A DNA stretch of 64,000 nt from Climacium dendroides (taxonomy: Eukaryota; Streptophyta; Bryopsida; Hypnales; Climaciaceae): positions 19,700,001 through 19,764,000 of the forward strand of contig OX467088.1 of NCBI GenBank assembly GCA_950106755.1, given 5' to 3'. Below are positions 46,090 to 56,344 of this stretch, in pieces. The notes under the pieces were generated by a model. That model was not told the DNA's origin. It saw only the letters and a list, made by a program, of their open reading frames with translations, and did not search any database. Position 1 is the stretch's first letter. Each line of letters begins with the position of its first letter. A program made the position numbers and the translations under genes.

Positions 46090-49080
46090 CGTACAGAAGC
46101 AAAGTGGTGGACAATTGAAGCAGTAGCACCCGTTGTTATTGAGGACTCCAAATCTTGTACATTGGAAGCTTGAGTATGTTTTGCTAAAGTCTCCACCAAG
46201 TTGTTGCGTAGGGGCTCAAAGAAACGCTTGTGGATTTGCATTGTTGTCGATTGCAAAAGATTCTTCCTCGATGGATTGGATATGGTAGCACTAACTCTTT
46301 GAATTGTCCCGGATTATGATTTACAACAAAGAAGGGACGCCATGACCAGTATCTTTTGGCAACCATTGACGGCGCGCCCATAGGAAATGTAAGCGGTGTT
46401 CATCGTGAATGCCTTCCTCCATCATCTTCCATTGGGGAGATTGAAGGCAACCGAGATCCATTGTCCTTTTCCATCACCCCACATAATGATTGTATTCTTG
46501 AGGTTGGAAACAATCGACTTTTGTCGGGATGTGGATTGACGTGGAGATTCTCCTTCCTTGACACTTGTTAGTTGAACACAACACAAGTTCTCCAACGTAC
46601 ATGCACCATCCACAAGGGACAATGCACATTTGTCTCATGAGAAGCGTGAGCATTTTGAGATTTTGATTGTGCCCACCTGACAACTTCTGTTGTGCTCCAC
46701 TAACAAGTGTTGAGGAAGGAGATTCTCCGCAGCAATCTACATCCCAACAATAGCAGATTGGTCCAAGCCTAATGAATGCAACGTGTAGTGACGAAAAAAG
46801 ACAACGGATTCCGATTGCTTTCATCCTCTCTAATGGAAAATGATGGAGGAAGGCATTTATGAAGAACGCCACCCACGTTGCTTATGGGAGCATCGATAAT
46901 GGTTGCCAAAAGATGCTGACCACGACATTTTCCACTATTGTGCACCATGGTCCAATATGGTCAGAAGTAGAAGCTCATTTTCGTTGCGGACCTTCTAGAC
47001 ATGAAAGCCACGATGCTTGTCTCCAAGTTTGTTGAAGGCTTCCCTCATGAGTTGTCTCACATCATGGTAGTCCAAGTGAAGGTTGCCTTTTGATTTGTCA
47101 ATGTCTACAATGCCCAGTCCACAAGCAAACGGGCTCCCTCTTGAATTTTTCCACTCATCGCTACGTACTGGTGGATCCCCAGCTTGTGAAGAGTTCCTTG
47201 AGCACCTCCGACCCTTGAAAGCAGCAACAATACCTTCGTTCCATTCAAATGTAAGGGCTTCACAACAAGCATTTGTGTGATGAGCCACTATGCACGCAAC
47301 AGAGCTACCTCGTAATGCCTTGCACTTTGTTGTATGGCCGAAGAATTGCATGGAGTGATTTCTATGAACCGCTGTCGACAAGGACTCCAAGAAAGTGCTT
47401 GTCGATTGTAGCGTCGTGCGTTGCAAAGGATTTTTCCATGAAGTCCACATATGGTGGAATATGGCTTAGAGCAAAGAAGGAATGCTGTAATCAACATTTT
47501 CTGGCATCCATTCGCGATGCTCCCATAGGCAACGCGGGTGGCCTTCGACATGAAGGCCTTCCTTGTCTCACGATGGAAAGAGTGGAATGGGATCCGAGGT
47601 CCTTTTTCTTCTATCGCCACACATGGTGCATGTATGCTGTAGAACTTTGGTTGTGCTTCGCAAACCAGTGTTGACGAAGGAGATTCTCCATACCCATCCA
47701 CATCCACTCACAAGTTGAAAGTTTCCAACCTAAAGAATGCAATGTGCGGTGACAGAAGAGAAAGGAGATCGGTTCCCCTCAATCTCTCCGTCGTGAAATG
47801 AAGGAGGAGGGTGTTCATGACGAGTGTTGCCCGCATTGCCTATCAGAGCAACAAGAATGGATGCTAGAAAACGTTGACCACGGCATCCCTACTATTCTGC
47901 ACCATATTCCAGCATGACCGGAAGGAGAAGCTCACTTTGGTTGCGAACATTCGAGACAACCATAGTTAAGCTAATTGATGTATAGATTTTGTAGCATCTT
48001 TTCAGATAATTTTATTGTTCTTGCATGCCCATGTACATTTTGGAGTCCTGCCACCATGATTACAAATGTGAGCATGTAATCTTTCAATCCGCACGGCGGT
48101 TGTTTAGAAGCATACCCCAACGTAGCAACCCAAGGTAGAAGTAATAACAGAGGAAGTGGTTGGTTTTGCCAGCAATGCTACAAGTGGAACAAACTTGAAT
48201 TGAGGTATGCAATCTATACCACACATTGACCCCTATTAGCACTATCTATTTCCGAAGACCCATCCAAACGCCAGATTCAGAATGTGCGGTCTGAACTGAG
48301 CACCCTACAACGAGCGATTCAAGGCGAGCATGTCACTCGGACAAGAGGTGCAAGAATCAGACCGGGCGGTCTAAAACCTTGGGATGGCTAGCCTAAATAG
48401 AAGGGCACCAATGCAACGAAATTCACTTTTTTCAAGATTGAAGCTGCTTTCGTACAAGAAGCCCTCGAATTGAACGACGCCCCGATCGGCCGTACGGAAG
48501 TAGAGTGGTGGACGATTGAAGTAGCAACCATTATCGCCACAGACTCCAAGAAAGTGCATGTCGATTGTAGCGTCGTGACTCGCAACAAATTCTTCCATGA
48601 CGTCCGCATATGGTGGAATATGACTTAGAGCAAAGAAGGAATGCCATGATCAACATTTTTCGGCATCCATTTGCTATTTTGCTATGCTCCCATAGGCAAT
48701 GCGGGTGGCGTTCATCATGAACGCCCTCCTTGTCTCACGATAGAAAGATTGCCTGGGATTTGATACCCTTTCTCTTCTGTCACCGCACATGGTGCATGTA
48801 CGCTCCAGAACTTTTGTGGTGCTCCACAAACCAACGTCGACAAAGAAGATTCTCCACACCCATACACATCCATACACAAGTTGATTGTTTCCAACCTCAA
48901 GAATTCAATGTGCGGTGACAAAAGAGAAAGGAGCTTGGTTCCCTTCAATCTCTCTGTCGTGAGATGAGGGAGGAGGACATTCATGACAAGTATTGCCTGC
49001 ATTGCCTATCAGAGCATCGCAAATGGATGTAGAAAAATATTGACCACGGCATCCCCACTATTCTGCATTATGTTCCAATA
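46090..49080. repeat. Three tandem 1.1-1.25 kb units, each with a long hairpin
   Basis: Units begin near 46090, 47350 and 48480. Shared blocks include GACTCCAAGAAAGTGC (47379, 48542; degenerate in unit 1), GCATATGGTGGAATATG-like, TAGAGCAAAGAAGGAATG, CATAGGCAA(C/T)GCGGGTGG and GACCACGGCATCCC. Within each unit the region of about 46335-46925, 47495-47900 or 48640-49060 folds back on itself: CCCATAGGCAATGCGGGTGG near 48690 pairs with TGCCTGCATTGCCTATCAGAG near 48988. Open frames in them are mutually overlapping and broken. No protein is recognised. Confidence 0.7.
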
Positions 49081-51007
49081 CCATGAATATGGATGACAAG
49101 CAATTGTTCAGACAATGTGGGAATGTGATCCCACATGCTAGACCCATATTACTAGCATATGACGGAAAAATTCAAAAATTGTCTCCTTAAAAAGGAAAGT
49201 TTTTGAGTTCTCCTAGGAAGTTAGGTTAATTTAGGTAAACCGGATTTCCAGATCTGGGAAAATTTCATTAGGGCTAAAAACCTAATTCCGGAACCCTAGA
49301 AAGTTCCAGAAATCGGATGGCGGCGCCAGCCCTAAAAACCAGAAACTGGATCCGTACTAGGGATAGGGTTTTGCCGCCAAAACCTGTCCCGTACATTCAT
49401 TTGACTAAACCGACTACTTGGCCAGTATAAGAAGAGGACTGTAGCCGGCAGTGGGCACGAGTATCTCTTTGTTTTTCTTCCACCAGTGTTTTCCGTCTTC
49501 CTAGCTTTGTAAGAATTCTGGTAGATTGAGGGACTGTGTGAGTTGCGATTGTGTAGGGGTTACCAGAGTGAAAGTTTGTGTGAGGGTTGTTTGTGAGTAC
49601 GATGACTTCTAGGGCAAGCCGGCGGAAGCTGAAAGATCTGCCCGAGGACTCGGAAGACAAGATGCCGCCACCGGTGCCCCGACCGAGAACCATTCCGGTG
49701 ATGAAGGTGGTTCCGGAGGTTCCTACCGAGGAGGACCGGCTGGTGCGCCTGCGGGAGAACCTCAATAACATGGGGTGTGATGGGCTCCTAGAGGTTCCGT
49801 GGGGGATCCGGGAGGAGAGTCTGGTATCTGACATACTTCGTCTGGAAAGTGGTATCTTGGATACCACCCTCCGGGCGAAGCTAGACCTATGGATAGTTAA
49901 CACATGGAGGGCCGTCTATAAGTTCCGGGAGGCGACGGATAAGGTTATGGAGAAGAATCAGGAGGTGATGGAAGGCGAATTCCAGGCGCCCGCCAACCCG
50001 AAGGAAGGTCACCAGGTTTCCGACCTGGTGAATCCGGAGTACCGGGATGTGATAGCATTTCTTAATCCTATCCTCCATCCTACCAAGCCGTGGCGAGTAG
50101 TAGCGAAGGTAGCCTTTGCCATTTTGGAGAGCCTCCAGGGTAAAATGATGATAGATTGGGCAACCATCATCCATGAGTTAATCGGGGACCTGGTACGTTC
50201 CCTCTGGTCCGGGAAGAAGGGTCAGAGTCCCCTTCCGGCGTATCTGTCCCATCTATACGCTCATCACTCTCTGCTTAAGGCAAACGAGGAGAGCGCCTAC
50301 CAGGAGCTAGTTCAGCTTTAGTAGTCTGGGGGAGAAGAACCCTCGCTTCGAGACGGACCGGACAATGAGGAGACGGAGGACGAGGAGCCGACCACTCTTC
50401 TAAAGAAGAGGCAACGGCGGAATAGGACGTCGCCGGTGAATCCGTCAGAAGATCCTCCCGCACTGAAGCCACAGGAAGAAGAAGTTCAGGAGCAGAAGAC
50501 GGAGACCGGACCAGCCCCGGAAGAAGTTCGACCTTCCATGCAACTGGTTGGGCCGGTGCGACCGCACACTGTTGCCACTCAGGCCGAGGCCGGACTCTCC
50601 CAGACCAGGATGATGGAGGTAGAGGAGGGAGACAAGACCACCATGTGACTGGAAGGGACGCCATTAGAGGACATCCAGGAGATGGCTTAGCACCTGGTGT
50701 GGCGGGTGGATGACCTCACCAAGATTTGCGAGAACTACGAGGGGGCTCTCAAATGGGTGTGCCGGAAGATGGCACTAATTGATCGGAACACCATCTTCCG
50801 GAGGACGGATGCGTTGGTGGTGACGGAGCAGCAAAACGGCCTCTTCATAGAAGAACGAAAGAAGCTGGTGACGGAGTTGGGAACGTTACGCGTAGAGAAC
50901 CGGACGTTGCGGGACCAAGTCCGGGACTCAGAATCCAAGTGTGGGATTAGAGAGCACTCTCCGCACAGTCCAGGAAACGTCCCGGCTCATAGAAGAGGAC
51001 CACCGTT

Positions 51008-53754
51008 GTTGGGTAATAAGAGTTTGCTTAGGGGAAACACAGGGTTTTTTGCTGCAACTAGAAGTGATTAGGTTTGGGAGCAAGTGAAAACAAAGTCAGG
51101 TCTTTGATTTATAACACCAAACTAAGAGAATACAATAGAAGATAATACTTCAAGTGGAGGGAACTAAAGCTGTCCGTAAATAAATGGATGAACCATCAAG
51201 GTAAAAGAACAACTTGAATACGCAAGAGTATGTATACAAGTATAGGTAGAAATACTTGTATTCAAATACAAACGTCTTTATACCAAATATACAATGTGTA
51301 TAAAAGTCGTGTACGTATAGTCGTACAATACAAGTATAAAATACGCATAAAATTCGTGTACGTATGTACGTATAAATATGTGTATATAAATATGTAGAAT
51401 ATGTATATAGTAGACCGTATATACACCGTATAAATACTAATACAAGTGTTTGTGTGGTTCTAAATGAAGTAGGAATCAAAACCGCAAGCCTTGAAACCTC
51501 TTGAAGAAGGCAGCAACACTAAAATAGATGCTCCAAACACATCATAATCTCAAATGAAGTGTGTTACAAGTTTTTGAAAAGCTAACAACACCATCTACTC
51601 TTCCTCCAAATTTCAACAAAATCGAACTTACAAGTCATAAGTTATAGTCTTTCAAAGTTGGTGCTCCAAAATCCCTTGGCAACCAAACATGCATACACCT
51701 TGTAAGACATAAAATGTTCAAAAACGCTCCAAATTGCTTGATATTTGAGTCTTTGAAAAGCTTAAAGTATCATAAAGATCTCCTCCAAAACTGAACTCAA
51801 AATTCCAAATACTCCTCCTTCTATAGCACCCCAAACTTAGGCACTTCAAATTTGCTTGGCAGCTGAATGTGCATGTGCTAGTTTCGGCCACAAAATGTTC
51901 AATAATACTCTAAAACTCTTGAAACTTGAAAGGTTGGAATCCTAACTTGCCTTAAAACTCTACACCAAATTTTCAATTCCAAATTCCACCCTACCTAAGT
52001 TCTATGACACTCCAAATTCAAAGCTAAAGTTTGTAGAAGCGGTCTCTAACTTCATCTCCTTCTTCCTATCACTCCTTCACATTTCCGTCTATATCTTTTG
52101 TTTCACAAACTCAATTTACAAGTGTGATAGCTTTTTGAAAAGCTAACAATAAGACCTACATTTACTCTAAATTTCACTTGAATACAAGAAATATTGAGTC
52201 TGCAGGAGAGGCTCGAAGTCTCCACTTCTCTAATCGGATAGCAACAGACCTTCCCTCACTCTTTTACTCATAACTTTCTCATAACAACTCCAAATCAAGT
52301 GAAACTAGTGCCAAAAGAAGCGCAAGAACAAGATGTGCAACTCTGCCAAATCTCAAATCAAAATTCGTCTCCTACACAAAGCCTTAGTCGCTCGAAAAAT
52401 CACAGTATGCAAAAACTTTTTTTCTTTTCCCATAACAACACACAAAAAAAGAAGAGACGGAGGAGGAAGCTCCCTCCTTCCTTATCTCCTCTCCTAAGGA
52501 CCACATCAGCCCATGACTTGACCCATAAGGCATCTAGAAGCCCATTGGTTGAGGTACTACTCCCTCTTATCTTCACTACATCTTCTATTCATTTACTAAA
52601 ATCTTAGAAATTCAACTAGAAGGGAAAAACCAAGTAGGAAAAAAAACCCTTCTCACAACTTATTGTAGGAACTTTAGAACAAGTTAAGGTTCCTCTAAAC
52701 TCAACATAAAAAAACATTGGAATACAAATCAACCACTCTTAAAGGTATTTTAAGGGGAAATAAATGACTAAACATGTAAAAACTCAAGGATTTGAAGAAC
52801 TACTTCGAAAATGAAACTAGCCCTCCGTTGACTGCTCAAATGACTGAGTTGCCCTTGAAGCCAAAGGCGATGCCCAACTTCACTTGAAATGCGACTAACC
52901 GTCTGCCTTTCAGCGTTATTCTCAAAACGTCCTTCAAATATCATTTGATGATCTCCAGAAAGCGTAGATTCAGCCTCCAAAACAATAACCAAGGCCCTGG
53001 TATCAAGTTGAATACTTGCAGCTGCAAATTGAAAATTACTTGGGTCTGGATCTGTTCGCGGTTGAACACAACGCTCAGAAGGCTCAACTTCATCGCGTAC
53101 ACGACGTCTTGAAGTAGAAGGCAAATCAGAATCAAACAGCGGTTGAGATAATGGTAGCTCCCAATCTTCAAGATTCTGCGAATCCATCACTACAAATAAC
53201 TGAATCCAAAATCAAAACCTAAACAGGTTCTTCTAAACCAAGGAATGTAACCCATTCCCTTTATACAAAACTAATAGCTTCATTGAGAAGCTAATTCCAA
53301 CTAACCAATCCCAAGTCAAATATTTATAGGTATATGTTTTTGTCTCAAAAGAAAACCTATGTAGAAATGGATCAAGGTACACTGCTTCGTTCATCTGATA
53401 CCACACGATGCAACCATCAACGGTATAAAACCGTTGTGGGGCTAACAATCAACGCCAAGTTGCGGACTTGGCTGGTTGTTGAAGTCCCCGTTAGTTGTTG
53501 ACTGGTTCCGGGTTCGAATACCATCGGGCCCGTTGAATCAATCTGAGCAGCGGCAACTTGGCACCGCTAGTGAAGGCAGGAAATAACTAGCCAACCAGCC
53601 TCCTACTTCCCCTGAGCTAAGCGACAAGATGCAGTACAAAACCCAAACCGTGGATTTCTCCACGACCCCACCTTTTCTAACTCAATCCTTATACTCCATT
53701 GACGTTCTAAAGAGTTCTTTTCGTAGTTTTTAAACACCACACCTATTTACAACA
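51008..53754 (-). mobile_element. Unclassified insertion in F1-2, TGTTG...CAACA ends
   Basis: Copy 3 reads straight through this point, so about 2.75 kb were inserted here. The ends TGTTGGG and CAACA look LTR-like. On the - strand TGGTATCAGA (53393-53402 on +) resembles an initiator tRNA-Met primer site next to a possible LTR at about 53403-53754, but no matching LTR is seen at 51008. No clean target duplication was found (flanks GACCAC and GACAC). It contains a TA-rich tract at 51210-51450 and AT-rich noncoding DNA at 51480-52700. Confidence 0.45.
52768..53187 (-). CDS. Hypothetical 139 aa protein in the F1-2 insertion
   Basis: ATG at 53187, stop at 52768-52770. It lies about 200 bases downstream of the primer-site-like sequence on the same strand, the place of a gag gene. 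Composition is protein-like, with an acidic N-terminus, an SRRRVRDEVE segment and a C-terminus reading FIFEVVLQILEFLHV. No known motif is seen. It may be the only ORF of a non-autonomous retroelement. Confidence 0.35.
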   Translation of the reverse strand: MDSQNLEDWELPLSQPLFDSDLPSTSRRRVRDEVEPSERCVQPRTDPDPSNFQFAAASIQLDTRALVIVLEAESTLSGDHQMIFEGRFENNAERQTVSRISSEVGHRLWLQGQLSHLSSQRRASFIFEVVLQILEFLHV

Positions 53755-54462
53755 CGACACTGCCGGCAGATAGCGGCATTGTGTCAAGATATAGTTCGGC
53801 TCCGGAGCTCTTTGGACGTACCGGCGGATTGTATAAACAAAGCCCGGCTGTTTGAAGCCAACCTCGATGCAGCCGCCAGCTCGAGCCGGGTTCACATCAT
53901 CAAGTGCTTGTTAGAGCAGGCGAGACGGATGGATGCATCCTGGGCAAAGATGCGGGAGATGATGGAGTATTTGGCTCCCACTGAGTCCGATCCGATACCT
54001 CAGTCTTCCCCTTCCGCGCAAACTTTGGTAGTTCCGAAAGGCAATAACCCGGAACCCATGGTTACTGAAGTATCACCAGTGGTACCGGTGAATTCGGAAC
54101 TTTCACTACCATCCGGAAGGCCAGAAGGAGTGGACTGGGGAGCCGTGGTACCCCAAGGAAGTGAAGATCTACTTCCGGTGACTCCGACCATCGACTTGAC
54201 AAGTACTTCTCCGGAAGCTCACAATGGTCGAACGATACAGTCTTCTCCTTGTCATAAGAAGACTCAGAAGGATTCCTGGGGAAGTCCGGAAGTTCCAGTA
54301 GTCGGGACCCGGAGTGTAGACAGGGATCCCAATATCGTGGAGGTCCAAAGATGGGGACAAAGGGGTCCAAATCTGTTTTCTCCGGAGAGTGGCCGGAAGG
54401 AGGTAAAGCTGGATTTACTGAAGGACTATGTTCTTCCCAAGGATCCGGATTCCAAGGAATAG

Positions 54463-55550
54463 TGTGCAGTAGTATAGTGTAGCGGCAATATCGGAGTCCG
54501 GCCTTCAAAGCCGGAAAAATAGGATCTGGGATTTACCGGAAATCTAGCGGACCAGTAGGAATGTTTTGTAGGATTTTTAGGATGATGTTAGTCTTAGTAT
54601 AAGTAGGAGTTTTGATGGCCTTTCTGGTCATTCGCATCCATTCCATAGTTCTAGCATTGTACCTTTTTGAGCTTAATTTCAAGTGTTTAGAGTATTCATT
54701 CTCTTATCCTTTTGTATGCGGTACATGTTTGTGGGAGGTGTGGGTCCATTCTTGCTTTTCCGGAAACTAAGAACTTATCTTGTGTAGCAAGAGTCGATTT
54801 CGTGAGAGTATCCGGATGTACTAACTTGAGGGGGAGATCAACCGAATGGTTCCGGCAGTAGTGTTAGTGTAGTACTGCTCGGATGCCGGTATAGCTTGCA
54901 TATAGGATACAGCCTTAGGTGAAAGGGGTATCTGAGAGGCTGCTAGCAACTTTCGTGTACGGAAGTATTGCAAGACATACCCGAATTTTGGATTGCCGGA
55001 ATTCCCTGTAGAACATAGTCAAAGCCCCGGCGCAAGTCCAAGATAGTACAAGGAAATCCACCCGGTCGACAGGAGGCTCAGTGCTTGGTTAAGGTTAGAA
55101 TGTCGTTGTAGTCCTTGACCGTCCCTACGCGACCTAATTCGGAAAACCTTCCGGATTTGTGAGGTGACAGAACAGGAGGACACTTCCGGTCCCTAAAGAA
55201 TTAGGATAGTGTTAGTATTAGAGAGAGAGAGAAAGAGAGCGTGTTTCCGGACACGGTAAGCATCCAGACGGTGGATCTGGCTACTCGTCACCCAAACCCA
55301 AGGATCCCGGAAGGGGCACTGAATGGTTTCCGGATTTTTCCGGAATCCATCCGGCACTAGTAGCCAAACCGGACCTATAGTTCGGAGTAGTCTGACGGAG
55401 AGAAAGTGAATGCTTAGATTGGATTATCCTATAGATCTGTAATCCTCAAGTCCTCGTGGGAACGATTCCGGAGTGGTTTACTCTAAGTGGGCCTTTGGTG
55501 TAAATTAAGGGCTAACTGGAGGAATACTGGTCCGACTAATCGCTACAGAC
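54463..55550 (+). other. F1-2 conserved noncoding 3' part
   Basis: No ORF. It is rich in CCGGA words and is similar to the inverted stretch 56345-57415. It carries a short GA run near 55219-55236. Confidence 0.55.
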
Positions 55551-56344
55551 GAACATGCTGGGGAAGCAATCACCTTGTTATTGTGGAGAAATAAGCGGCG
55601 CACTAATGCCCTCTATCATGAGGGTTGTAAAAATAGACCAAGGGCAAAAGTACTATACAGAGTTAGACCACACTGTACTGAAAAGGGAAATGCTACATTC
55701 AATTTGAAAATGAAAGTGCTATACTAAAAGAAATGCTATGTTGAAATGCTATATTGAAAGGAATGCTATACTGAAAGTGTTGTATCAAAAGAAATGCTAT
55801 GTTGAAGGAGAATTGTCTTGTTGGGGCCCATGTAAGGCTATAATACTATGGCCCATATACAACTACAATATTGTAGGCCATATGAAGCTATAATCTTGTG
55901 GGCCGTATGAATCTATAATGTAACAATGTTTTCATTTGGATTTGTATGTGAGAAATATTACAAAGTGTATTGCAAGAAATTAATATGGATGGATCTAATA
56001 ATGTTTTTACTCTCCATTAGTCTTTGACACTATAACCTACATGGAATTCATTTATGGAACAATCCCGAGTCCGTCGGAGGGGTTGATCCGTTGAACTATT
56101 TTTAAAAGCGCCGAAGAACAATGCAAATGAAATAGGTACACGGGAACAACAGTTGAAGTTTATTGTCAACCACATCCGCTTGGTTATCCACCATTCTATT
56201 GGCCTAGCCATACTATCCACACCCTTGACCGCCTAACTTGGTCTTAGTGTAGGCCATATGTTGACACCCCTATAAGATATAGGGATAGCAGCCTGCACGC
56301 TATAAGAAATGATGAGGCCCCCCTTGACACAAGAGTTATAATGT
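55551..56344. other. Spacer between two inverted F1 copies, with short arrays
   Basis: It holds about seven units of AAATGCTATA(C/T)TGAAAG type (about 55680-55815, roughly 16-24 bp period). Three units of GGCC(C/G)(A/T)ATG(A/C)A with CTATAAT (about 55835-55920, 30-33 bp) follow. Nothing coding is recognised. Confidence 0.6.

Larger units (their letters stand above)
49602..54462 (+). pseudogene. F1-2 ORF: gag/plant-transposon-like domain, coiled coil, Ser/Pro-rich tail
   Basis: Unrecognised protein of about 700 codons. ATG at 49602 (MTSRASRRKLKDLP). Residues about 25-240 hold the domain shared with copy 1 (GEFQAPANPKEGH, FLNPILHPTKPW, IIHELIGDLV). An acidic and Pro-rich linker follows, then a coiled-coil stretch (50697-50990; WRVDDLTKICENYEGALKW, CRKMALIDRN, heptads of Leu and Glu). 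After the insertion (51008-53754) come RQIAALCQDIV, KARLFEANL, LLEQARRM and a tail rich in Ser, Pro and acidic residues. Stops in the first frame are TAG TAG (50319-50324), TGA (50646-50648) and TAG (50688-50690), all explained by single C-to-T changes. No reverse transcriptase, integrase or transposase is present. Confidence 0.6.
49090..55550 (+). mobile_element. F1 element copy 2, with a 2.75 kb insertion
   Basis: The leader with a TATA-like TATAAGA near 49427 is followed by the ORF from 49602, interrupted at 51008-53754, and ending at 54462. A conserved noncoding 3' part of about 1.1 kb (54463-55550) follows. The 3' part is matched, inverted, by 56345-57415 of copy 3, up to GACTAATC(G/A)CTACA, which marks the element end. 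The 5' end is placed where the hairpin units stop. No LTRs or terminal inverted repeats were found. Confidence 0.6.

Noticed and set aside
46184..48918. Many overlapping open frames on both strands in the hairpin units
   Set aside because: Overlaps on both strands follow from the inverted repeats; frames are not conserved between the three units.
53440..53560. A true tRNA gene
   Set aside because: Box B has an extra base, the T arm does not pair well and no acceptor stem was found.
49090..55550. F1 as an LTR retrotransposon
   Set aside because: The 5' leader (49100-49600) and 3' noncoding part (54463-55550) do not match each other, so no LTR pair exists.
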